In this document: positions 1-6,500 of the stretch, piece by piece
Layout of the letters: the number at the start of each line of letters is the position of its first letter
Position numbering within the stretch: the stretch's first letter is position 1
DNA from: Dehalococcoidia bacterium
GTDB taxonomy: Bacteria > Chloroflexota > Dehalococcoidia > UBA2985
DNA: 6,683 bases
Assembly: GCA_030740415.1 (NCBI GenBank)
Contig: JASLXI010000042.1
Span: 300-6,982, forward strand
Direction of reading: 5' to 3'
Program-made: the position numbers and the translations under genes
Notes under the pieces: model-generated
What the model was told of the DNA's origin: nothing
What the model saw: the letters and a program-made list of their open reading frames with translations, nothing else
Database searches by the model: none

Positions 1-1791
1 GAGGATTGTCGCCTGGACCACCGAGTCAAGATAGAGTATCCCGGTATACGGCAGGCGTATACGAATGTTCAGAGGCAGTCCCTGGCAGAGCGCCCCATAC
101 TGGAGGAACTACCCGCCAGAGAGGCTATGGTAGAGTTGCTGATACGCCTCAGCCTTCAGCAGGGTAGAGAGCTGATGGTACCTCAGCAGTACTTGAAGCG
201 GGTAAAGGCGCTCTGGGAGATAGTGAAGCCCTTGTCCAATCCACAGGCGTTGGTAGAAGACAGCGCCGAGGCCACCATACGTCTATATCAAATTATCTCT
301 CAGGTCCGCAATGAGGATAGCCCAGAGCAAGATTGGGAGCAGGGAGACTTCCAGGAGGAGGAGTCTGGGGGAGACGGGATGGAAGAGGAGCAGTGGGAGC
401 AGATGCTCAAAGACCTGATGGATTCCCAAGGATCTGGGGAAGACGGTGAGGAACAGCCCTATCAGTCTCCTCCACAAGTAGACTACCGGGGGGATTATAA
501 GCCAGAGCTGATGCAGGTAATCTCCCTGCTGCGGGAATCTCAAAGAGAACGAGGTGTGAAGGGCGAAACCATACCCAAGGGAGAGATGGAAAAACTTCTG
601 GCTGAGGCGAACCAACCCGCAAATCAGGGCGATATGACAGATATAAAGCGCCAGGGGATATTTGCCACCGACCAGGTCAAAGAGGTGGGATCCAAGGGGT
701 CTCCCCAGGGCGCCATTCGGCAGAGCAACTATTCCTACGATCCGTCCTACGACGAAGAGGAGCAGGGCGGCCCTCTAGAGATAAAGGAGCCGGCTTCTTT
801 TCTTTACGACGAGTGGGACTATCGGATGTCCGACTATCGATCGCGCTGGTGCCTGCTGCGAGAAAAGGAAATGACAGAGGGGGACTCGGCCTACTTCAGC
901 ACAACCCTGGATGGCTACGCTGCTCTAGCATCACAGATAAGGCGTCAGTTTGAGTTGATGATTCCCCAGGGACTGCAAAAGGTCAAGAGACAACAGGACG
1001 GCGACGAACTCGAACTAGACGCTGTAATTGAGGCTATGGTTGACAAGCGCTCTGGGACCTCCCCTTCGGAGAAGGTGTACTTGAGGCGCAACAAGATCCA
1101 GCGAGACGTAGCGGTGGTCTTCCTCCTGGATATGAGCGCTTCTACTGCGGAGGCCATAGACGAGTCCCGGCGTCTGGCAGACGAGTGGGATGCACCAGAT
1201 GATCCCCTGGAGTACATGTTTTGGTTGCGCAGCCGTAGGGGTGAGGGCGTGCGACGAAGTTACAAGCGCATAGTCGATCTGGAGAAGGAGAGCCTTGTCC
1301 TCCTCATTCATGCTCTAGAGACCATCGGTGATACCTACGGTATCTACGGCTTTTCCGGATATGGGCGGGAGAACGTGGACTTCTTCGTTATCAAGGATGT
1401 CCAAGAGGCACTAACAGAGAAGGTCAAGCGCCGTATCGACAAGGTGTCGCCGCTCCAAGCTACCCGCATGGGGCCGGCAATTCGCCACGCAGTCACCAAA
1501 CTGGACCGTGTGGAGGCCCGCACCAAATTCCTTATCCTCATCAGCGACGGTCGACCACAGGACCGAGGATACAGCCGAGAGGGCGTGGAGAAGGAGTACG
1601 CTATCCACGACACCAGGTCAGCCCTCCTTGAGGCCCGCAAGAACGGAATTATGCCTTTCTGTCTCACGGTAGATAAGGAAGGCCATGACTATCTGAGGGC
1701 TATGTGTCAGGATATGGGGTATGAGGTGCTTGCAGACATTCACTCCCTGCCCAGGCGATTGCCAGCTTTGTACCGCCGGCTAACTGTGTAG
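1..1791 (+). CDS. NorD-like VWA domain protein (5' end outside window)
   Basis: The reading frame is open from base 1 to the TAG at 1789-1791, giving 596 visible residues. The ATG at 127 is not the true start, because the 42 codons before it read as family-like sequence (DCRLDHRVKIEYPG, then RPILEELPAR). An acidic, Glu/Gln/Gly-rich, probably disordered linker spans about 313-500. A conserved-looking YDEWDYR block with a nearby Tyr-Arg-Trp-Cys region follows at about 805-855. The C-terminal third is a VWA domain with a complete metal-ion (MIDAS) site: DMSAS at 1129-1143, Thr of TRMGP at 1462, and SDG at 1543-1551. It also has GIYGFSGYG and the NorD-type tail (IMPFCLTVD, LPALYRRL). No membrane segment or signal peptide is seen in the visible part, so it is probably cytosolic. 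NorD-family proteins act with MoxR/CbbQ/NorQ AAA+ ATPases to activate or insert metal into target enzymes. The partner and target are not visible here, so nitric oxide reductase should not be assumed. Confidence 0.9.
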   Translation, partial: EDCRLDHRVKIEYPGIRQAYTNVQRQSLAERPILEELPAREAMVELLIRLSLQQGRELMVPQQYLKRVKALWEIVKPLSNPQALVEDSAEATIRLYQIISQVRNEDSPEQDWEQGDFQEEESGGDGMEEEQWEQMLKDLMDSQGSGEDGEEQPYQSPPQVDYRGDYKPELMQVISLLRESQRERGVKGETIPKGEMEKLLAEANQPANQGDMTDIKRQGIFATDQVKEVGSKGSPQGAIRQSNYSYDPSYDEEEQGGPLEIKEPASFLYDEWDYRMSDYRSRWCLLREKEMTEGDSAYFSTTLDGYAALASQIRRQFELMIPQGLQKVKRQQDGDELELDAVIEAMVDKRSGTSPSEKVYLRRNKIQRDVAVVFLLDMSASTAEAIDESRRLADEWDAPDDPLEYMFWLRSRRGEGVRRSYKRIVDLEKESLVLLIHALETIGDTYGIYGFSGYGRENVDFFVIKDVQEALTEKVKRRIDKVSPLQATRMGPAIRHAVTKLDRVEARTKFLILISDGRPQDRGYSREGVEKEYAIHDTRSALLEARKNGIMPFCLTVDKEGHDYLRAMCQDMGYEVLADIHSLPRRLPALYRRLTV

Positions 1792-1796
1792 GGCGG
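1773..1796. terminator. Weak hairpin between convergent genes, possible terminator
   Basis: CCGCC at 1773-1777 pairs with GGCGG at 1792-1796. After a two-base bulge (1778-1779), CTA at 1780-1782 pairs with TAG at 1789-1791, leaving a 6-base loop. The hairpin covers the VWA stop codon and lies at the convergent junction with cinA. Neither strand has a T-run after the stem, so this is not a standard intrinsic terminator. The stem could be chance in coding sequence. Confidence 0.2.
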
Positions 1797-1799
1797 CCA

Positions 1800-3077
1800 C
1801 TAGAGCACGGTAACTCTTACACCCTGGGCTCCTTCATCCCTCTTGCCCTTCATCTGGCTAAGGAGGTTCCAGAGTTCTATTAGAGCCTGCGTGGTCGCTC
1901 TCTGTTTCACAAGGGTGCGTTGCGAAGGATACCTACGACTGAAATGAAGTACGCCTCCTAGGTGGGCCAGTCCTATGTGCACAGTCCCAACAGGGTTCCC
2001 TTCCATTTCCCCCGGACCAGCGACTCCTGTGATACCTATTCCCAGGTCTGCCCCCATACGTTCCCTGGCCGCCCTAGCCATATCTTGGGATACCTGAGGA
2101 CTCACCGCTCCGTGGCTCCGTATCAGCGCGGGGTCGACCCCTCCGTCTATTTTCATATCGTCGGAATACGCCACCAGCCCACCTCTAAAGTATTGAGAGC
2201 TGCCTGGGACCTGGGTGATGGTGTGGGCCAACAGTCCTCCGGTGCAGGATTCCATGACGGCCAGTTTGAGTCCCTGTTGTATCAACTCTCTCCCCACTTG
2301 CTCTTCCAGAAGCTGGTTGTCAACACCCCAGATGTAGTCTCCTAGGAGACGCTTCAACTCCGACTCTACGGGTGAGAGCAGCTTCTGGGCCTCTTCGTTG
2401 TTCTGTGCCCTTACCCTCACCCGGACTTGGACACCCTGGGCCTGGGCATACATCCCGAGGGTGGCATCAGGGAGATGGAAGAGTGGAGCTATCAACTCGT
2501 TGAGGGTCGACTCCCCTAGGCCGTGGGTTTTGAAGCTGCGGGTAAGGATGACCGTTCCTGGGGCATAGAGAGTTAGCTTAGGTTCTACCTCGGTCTCCCA
2601 CATTGGGTGTAGCTCGCGGGGAGGCCCAGGCATGGCGACGATGATTCTTCCGCCCTTCTCCACCCACCACCCTGGGGCTGTGCCCGTGGCGTTAAGTACG
2701 GTCCGAGCGGAGGAGATAAGATTGGCCTGCTTGATATTTGCGTTGGGCATGGAAGCGCCCCTCTCACGGAAGACTCCTTGAAGGTGTTCCAGGGCTTGAG
2801 GGTCGACGGAGAGGGTTTCGCCCATAAGTTGGGCGATGGCTTCTCGGGTGAGGTCGTCATCCGTAGGGCCAAGGCCTCCTGTGGTCAGAACCAGGTCAGA
2901 GCGTTGGGATGCCTGCTGAAGGGTCTTCACCAGCATACCTACGTCATCTTTGGCCTGGGTTATTCGCTGCAACTCGATTCCCAGAGGTGGCAGCTTGGCT
3001 GCAAGGTAAGGGGCGTTGGTATCCACTAACTCCCCCATGAGAAGCTCTGTGCCAATTGAGATGATGTCTGCTCTCAC
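1800..3077 (-). CDS. cinA: CinA: nucleotide pyrophosphatase-like / NMN deamidase protein
   Basis: This 425-residue protein has the usual full length and domain order of CinA. Residues 1-170 are the MoCF/MoaB-like (COG1058) domain, with ISIGTELLMGE at 6-16, TTGGLGPTDDD at 65-75 and MPGPPREL at 149-156. Residues about 175-255 match the CinA KH-like middle domain (GLGES at 187-191). Residues about 258-412 are the C-terminal PncC-type domain, with ESCTGGLLAH at 276-285, PGSSQYFRGG at 291-300, HGAVS at 322-326, and ITGVAGP then NPVGTV at 349-366. The family hydrolyses ADP-ribose-type nucleotides and deamidates nicotinamide mononucleotide in pyridine nucleotide salvage; it is cytosolic. The name comes from competence and damage induction in some species, for which nothing here gives evidence. 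The start is GTG at 3077: the IISIGTE strand follows at once, and no ATG/GTG/TTG is in frame between it and the upstream gene's stop. The Shine-Dalgarno is weak (GGGGAA, about 12 bases upstream). It starts 17 bases after the DUF4340 gene, as the last gene of the operon. Confidence 0.96.
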   Translation of the reverse strand: MRADIISIGTELLMGELVDTNAPYLAAKLPPLGIELQRITQAKDDVGMLVKTLQQASQRSDLVLTTGGLGPTDDDLTREAIAQLMGETLSVDPQALEHLQGVFRERGASMPNANIKQANLISSARTVLNATGTAPGWWVEKGGRIIVAMPGPPRELHPMWETEVEPKLTLYAPGTVILTRSFKTHGLGESTLNELIAPLFHLPDATLGMYAQAQGVQVRVRVRAQNNEEAQKLLSPVESELKRLLGDYIWGVDNQLLEEQVGRELIQQGLKLAVMESCTGGLLAHTITQVPGSSQYFRGGLVAYSDDMKIDGGVDPALIRSHGAVSPQVSQDMARAARERMGADLGIGITGVAGPGEMEGNPVGTVHIGLAHLGGVLHFSRRYPSQRTLVKQRATTQALIELWNLLSQMKGKRDEGAQGVRVTVL

Positions 3078-3094
3078 GATTGGTCTCAGTTCCC

Positions 3095-4072
3095 CTAGGC
3101 ATCATCATCAAGGTAGGGAGGATCGGCGGCTACGGCTAGGATGCCTTCCACCCAATCGGCGTCTACACTGAAAACATCTGGCATTGGAAACTCACCCCGC
3201 TGAGTCCTGGCATAGTATCCCGTCCCATCCTCTAAAGGGTTGCCTATGGTGAAACGGGATTCAGAGATGACGGCGTAGCCCTCTTCATCAGGAGTCTCTG
3301 TTCGAACAAAGAGGGAGAATAGGGGCTCATTCAGACCGTATTGCTCCTGGTCAACGGCGTTGTATGCTACCACGGACTGTGGTGGCCTCTCGAAGGATGC
3401 CAGCAGAGAAGGTATCTGTGCCTCATTCACGGCGCTCTGCCCCACATCGTTGGAGTGCCACCCGTCGCTGTCTCTCGTCATGGATACGGCGTTTTCTCTG
3501 GTGAGCAGCTCAAAGAGTGTTATCTCAGCCGGGTCAATGTTGTAATACCACTCTGGATATGGCGGGTCAGCAACCAAACGAACCATGGTTTCTCCCCAGC
3601 CGCTGAATATGGTGAATACCTGGTCGAATCCCTCCACCTGAGCGTATGTGTTCTCTCTATCCGGAGTCGGCAGCCCCAGGAGGACGTTGATGGTTTGCTC
3701 ACCCATCAGTTCTACCTCAACGCTGACTTGGGGAGAGTGCAGGCCATAAGGTTCCAGGTCGGTCGGCTGTTCGTCCAGCAGGCGACGACTTCTAGGGCCG
3801 GTCAGAAGGAGCGCTACGCCGCCCCAGCGGTCCGGGCCCACGGGTAGGCCATCGGGCTCGTCAATGTGCCATCTTGCGTCCGTCCCAAAGAAGAAGGAAG
3901 CCTCTTCTCCTCGGTCGGTGACAGATATACGAGTCATGTCAGACAGGTCCACACTATAAAACCACGGAGGTTCTTCCGGAACTTCGACAGTCTGCTTGAG
4001 TTGAACAAAGAAGACGTAACCCGCGACCATGGCAAGGGATACGACCAGCAATATGGAGGTGCGAATACTCAC
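3095..4072 (-). CDS. DUF4340 domain protein, membrane-anchored
   Basis: This 325-residue protein has one N-terminal hydrophobic segment (about residues 6-23) followed directly by a long, acidic, soluble region. That fits a signal anchor with the body outside the cytoplasmic membrane; no lipobox cysteine is present. The body looks like two diverged copies of one unit (about 41-172 and 179-320). In each copy an E.YGL..P segment (LEPYGLHSP at 106-114; QEQYGLNEP at 242-250) is followed by beta-rich sequence and ADPPY near the end (168-172 and 316-320). This arrangement, and the position directly after a GldG-family gene, match DUF4340. The biochemical role is unknown; an accessory role to the upstream ABC transporter is inferred from gene order. 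The start is GTG at 4072, nine bases after the gldG-like stop, with no strong Shine-Dalgarno, so translation may depend on coupling. A later in-frame ATG at codon 15 would cut the membrane segment and is less likely. Confidence 0.85.
   Translation of the reverse strand: MSIRTSILLVVSLAMVAGYVFFVQLKQTVEVPEEPPWFYSVDLSDMTRISVTDRGEEASFFFGTDARWHIDEPDGLPVGPDRWGGVALLLTGPRSRRLLDEQPTDLEPYGLHSPQVSVEVELMGEQTINVLLGLPTPDRENTYAQVEGFDQVFTIFSGWGETMVRLVADPPYPEWYYNIDPAEITLFELLTRENAVSMTRDSDGWHSNDVGQSAVNEAQIPSLLASFERPPQSVVAYNAVDQEQYGLNEPLFSLFVRTETPDEEGYAVISESRFTIGNPLEDGTGYYARTQRGEFPMPDVFSVDADWVEGILAVAADPPYLDDDA
3113..3952 (-). other. Two-copy internal repeat in the DUF4340 protein
   Basis: At protein level, residues 41-172 (bases 3557-3952) and 179-320 (3113-3538) follow the same order of landmarks. 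Each begins with a D..-[ML/IT] strand start (DLSDMTRISV; DPAEITLFEL), then a W-H pair (RWHIDE; GWHSND). An L-L-S/T-G/F helix region comes next, then E.YGL..P, a strand region ending in a G-F/Y-Y pattern, and ADPPY. The copies are strongly diverged, and no DNA-level repeat is visible by eye. The alignment was done by eye. Confidence 0.55.
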
Positions 4073-4081
4073 GACGTTATC

Positions 4082-5785
4082 TCAACGTCTTCGCCACCAG
4101 GTGATTCCAGCCAGAAGCAGAATCCCCGTTGGCAGGAGGAACCAACTGGAGTAGCGGATGAAGTCAAACTCTTTCTGATCGATGATTAGCAATCGGAAGG
4201 ATTGAGGTTTGGAGCGGATAGAAATCAGGTCGTATTTCTGTGCCAGCCAGTCCACTGCGTTGAGGAAGAAGTCGCTGTTGTTCAGGGCATAATAGAACTT
4301 ATTTGAGGCGAAGTCTGAGTCTCCAAAGACAACCATGGAAGCAATCGTCGGTTCCTCTCCAGAAACGATCTGAGGAGACTCTTCTCCAATCATGGCCACG
4401 GCCTCTACCGCCATGACCATTGGCAAGGGACCTGGTATGTTGTCTTGCCCAGAGCAATCGGTTGCGTCACTCTCGGCAGTAACACAGCTGAGCAATGAGG
4501 AAACAGCCAGCGGTGTCAGAGAGATGTTCAGTTCATCGGGATTGGGAGGCAAGTCCTCTGGGGTCCTTTTTATGATATCCAGTATACCTGCTGTTTCCGT
4601 GAAGAAGGTGTCATCCAGAGGCATGGTTATGGGATGCTGGGGATCGTAAGCACCCCGTCGTATTATGGGACTCCTGGTATCACTGGACGTGGAGCTAGCG
4701 ATATCCACTATGCTACCTTGCGGCATTTCCATTCCCCACTGATTGAGAAGCTTGTTCATCTGAGTGTTAACCGCATCGTCGATGAGGAACATTGCCCTAC
4801 CACCACCGGTTAGGTACCGCTCCATCTTATCTCGCTCATCCTGGAGTATACTGTTGCTGGGTCCGGCGACTATCAGAACTGCCGCGTCCTCTGGTATCTC
4901 CTCCACTTGGTTCAGGTTCAGGGTCCGCACCAGATAGTTGTCACCCAGAAGGCCGCCGCGGGCCAAGCCGTAACCGCCGCTGTCTTCCCCCGTGTCTACC
5001 GTGTTGCGCTCGCTGTGGCCGGTGGTGAAGTACACCACCTTTTGCTGCTCGCCGGTGACAATCAGCGTGGCGCTTACCAGGTCCTGTTCTGCAAGAAGCA
5101 ACTCTTCTCCAAAGAAAATCGGGGGCAACAGGTAAGGGTTACGCTCGGAGTCTGGGACCTTGAAAACGATGGTGGGATAGTCTGTGACTCCGTCCCGACG
5201 GGCCTGGGAGGGTGTCAGGTCAGGGTCTACAAAATCATATGTGAAATTCCTGTTGCGCCTATTGAACTCGAAGAAGAAGTCATCGGCCTGCCGCTTGATT
5301 ACTTCCTGGCGGCTGTCTTCCGGGCTGGAATAGACGGTGGCTTTCACCGGCTCAGTTAGATCATCCAGTACCTTCTTGGTCTGAGGTGCCAAGGTAAACT
5401 GGCGTGTGGCAGTTAAGTCCAGTCTATAGGAGTTCTCAAAGGATATAAACCCAGCCAGCACTAGTATGGCTGCAAGCGCAGTCACCATTACCAGGGTGTT
5501 GGCGGCATATCTTCCTGTCCGGGCTGTGGCAGCACTTCTTACAGCCGGAAAGTGAGTCACCGCGGACGTGAGCAGCATCAGGAGAGCCAAAGAGATCAGT
5601 AACTGGGCTGGGCCCCGCAACTCGCGAATTGTTATCCATACAACAAGTCCTCCAGCCAGCATCACAGCTCCCGACAGGGATAGGATGGGGCCGGCATCCA
5701 CCACCCGGGACTTTAGACGCTCAAAGCTAAATCGACTCCCTGATTCTTCTCTTACGCGCTGTTCCCTTCGGCGGTCACTTCCCAT
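4082..5785 (-). CDS. GldG-family ABC transporter auxiliary protein
   Basis: This 567-residue protein has an Arg-rich cytosolic N-terminus and predicted membrane helices at about 34-53, 60-77 and 96-117. A large domain outside the membrane (about 118-544) follows, then a final helix (about 546-563) ending in WWRRR. Landmarks match the GldG / ABC_transp_aux family: RLDLTATRQFTLAPQT at 121-136, YFTTGHSER at 252-260, AAVLIVAGPS at 301-310, YLTGGGRAMFLID at 324-336, FGDSDFASN at 487-495, and SDFFLNAVDWLA at 504-515. The topology fits an N-in, C-in protein. In Flavobacterium, GldG is required with GldA and GldF for gliding, but homologues are widespread in non-gliding bacteria with no known substrate. 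The ATG at 5785 is supported by a strong Shine-Dalgarno just upstream, and it starts 2 bases after the permease's last base. C433 and C444 could form a disulfide outside the membrane. Two extra N-terminal helices precede the family core. Confidence 0.92.
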   Translation of the reverse strand: MGSDRRREQRVREESGSRFSFERLKSRVVDAGPILSLSGAVMLAGGLVVWITIRELRGPAQLLISLALLMLLTSAVTHFPAVRSAATARTGRYAANTLVMVTALAAILVLAGFISFENSYRLDLTATRQFTLAPQTKKVLDDLTEPVKATVYSSPEDSRQEVIKRQADDFFFEFNRRNRNFTYDFVDPDLTPSQARRDGVTDYPTIVFKVPDSERNPYLLPPIFFGEELLLAEQDLVSATLIVTGEQQKVVYFTTGHSERNTVDTGEDSGGYGLARGGLLGDNYLVRTLNLNQVEEIPEDAAVLIVAGPSNSILQDERDKMERYLTGGGRAMFLIDDAVNTQMNKLLNQWGMEMPQGSIVDIASSTSSDTRSPIIRRGAYDPQHPITMPLDDTFFTETAGILDIIKRTPEDLPPNPDELNISLTPLAVSSLLSCVTAESDATDCSGQDNIPGPLPMVMAVEAVAMIGEESPQIVSGEEPTIASMVVFGDSDFASNKFYYALNNSDFFLNAVDWLAQKYDLISIRSKPQSFRLLIIDQKEFDFIRYSSWFLLPTGILLLAGITWWRRR

Positions 5786-5786
5786 A

Positions 5787-6500
5787 TTACCTCCACCTCC
5801 TAGACTCCAGAGACCTTACGGTGAGAAAAAGCATGAAGGTGGTGAAGATAAGGTAGAAGACCATATCATGGGTATCGATTACCCCTCTGGCAAAGCTCTC
5901 AAGGTGGGTAGTAATGGATATCTGAAGGAATATTTCTGTGAAAATACTGCCTACGTAGGAAGTGGCAAGATCTATGATGGAAAGGAGAAGGAGGATGCCC
6001 ATAGCAACCACAGCGGCCACAATCTGGTTGCCAGAGAGGGATGAGGCAAATAACCCCACGGACAGGGTGGCCATTCCAAAGAAGATGATACCCAGGTAGC
6101 CGCTCAGCATAGGACCCATATCCGGCGATGCGAACCACACTAGGACGATGGCCAAATAGGCGGTGGGAACTAGGAGAGATATTAGGCTAGTCATTGAGGC
6201 CAGGAATTTACCCATTACAATCTCGTAATCGCGCACAGGGGACGTCATCAGAAGTTCAAGAGTGCCCAACTTCTGCTCCTCCGCAAGAAGCCTCATGGTT
6301 ATGATGGGAGAGAGCAGGGTGAAAATGAACGTGGTGGGCAAGATGTAACCACGTATGGTAGCCTCCGGCAGAACTCCGCTGATGCTGGTTACGAAGTAGT
6401 AGGCTGCCAGGGCAGCGTACACCGCCATGACAATATAAGCCATTGGGGAGACAAAATACGTCCTGGTCTCCTTCCAGGCTATTACCAAAGTGTTTTTCAT
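5787..6500 (-). CDS. ABC-2 type transporter permease (GldF-like)
   Basis: This is a 237-residue integral membrane protein with about six predicted helices (roughly residues 19-39, 52-70, 104-123, 133-155, 157-178 and 213-229). The cytosolic loop after helix 2 carries the ABC-2 permease signature RLLAEEQKLGTLELLMTSPV (70-89), the usual contact with the ATPase. The N-terminal WKETRTYFVSPMAY segment is also typical of GldF-like permeases. It would pair with the ATPase encoded just upstream to form a transporter in the cytoplasmic membrane; the substrate is unknown. The start ATG at 6500 overlaps the ATPase stop in an ATGA motif, which implies translational coupling; no strong Shine-Dalgarno precedes it. 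The last codons (Arg-Arg-Trp-Arg, AGG AGG TGG AGG) double as the ribosome binding site of the next gene. The length is normal for single-copy GldF permeases. Confidence 0.92.
   Translation of the reverse strand: MKNTLVIAWKETRTYFVSPMAYIVMAVYAALAAYYFVTSISGVLPEATIRGYILPTTFIFTLLSPIITMRLLAEEQKLGTLELLMTSPVRDYEIVMGKFLASMTSLISLLVPTAYLAIVLVWFASPDMGPMLSGYLGIIFFGMATLSVGLFASSLSGNQIVAAVVAMGILLLLSIIDLATSYVGSIFTEIFLQISITTHLESFARGVIDTHDMVFYLIFTTFMLFLTVRSLESRRWR
5790..5801 (-). promoter_or_regulatory. Shine-Dalgarno for the GldG-family gene
   Basis: On the minus strand, AGGAGGTGGAGG covers 5801-5790, ending 4 bases before the ATG at 5785. It contains two anti-SD matches: AGGAGG (5801-5796, spacing 10) and GGAGG (5794-5790, spacing 4). 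It lies inside the final codons of the permease gene. It is the strongest ribosome binding site in the window and settles the GldG start. Confidence 0.8.

Noticed and set aside
127..129. ATG as the start of the VWA gene
   Set aside because: The frame is open to the window edge and the 42 upstream codons look like family sequence, so the true start is outside the window.
1962..2345. 127-codon plus-strand open frame
   Set aside because: It is antisense to the cinA KH-like and deamidase regions; its His/Pro/Ser-rich translation is typical of a shadow frame.
3098..3111. Short CATCATCAT run
   Set aside because: It is three Asp codons at the acidic C-terminus of the DUF4340 protein; too short to be a meaningful repeat.
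3341..3847. 168-codon plus-strand open frame
   Set aside because: It lies wholly antisense to the DUF4340 gene, its protein has no recognisable motifs and odd composition (many Cys, His, Trp), and the opposite strand has clear family landmarks.
4567..4573. T-run as a possible terminator signal
   Set aside because: It lies inside the GldG-family coding sequence on the plus strand, with no stem before it and no plus-strand gene to end there.
4907..5359. 150-codon plus-strand open frame
   Set aside because: It is antisense to the conserved core of the GldG-family gene, with no ribosome binding site or motif of its own.
5568..6044. 158-codon plus-strand open frame crossing the permease/GldG junction
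   Set aside because: It runs antisense across two well-supported genes and its translation is low in recognisable structure; it is most likely a chance open frame.
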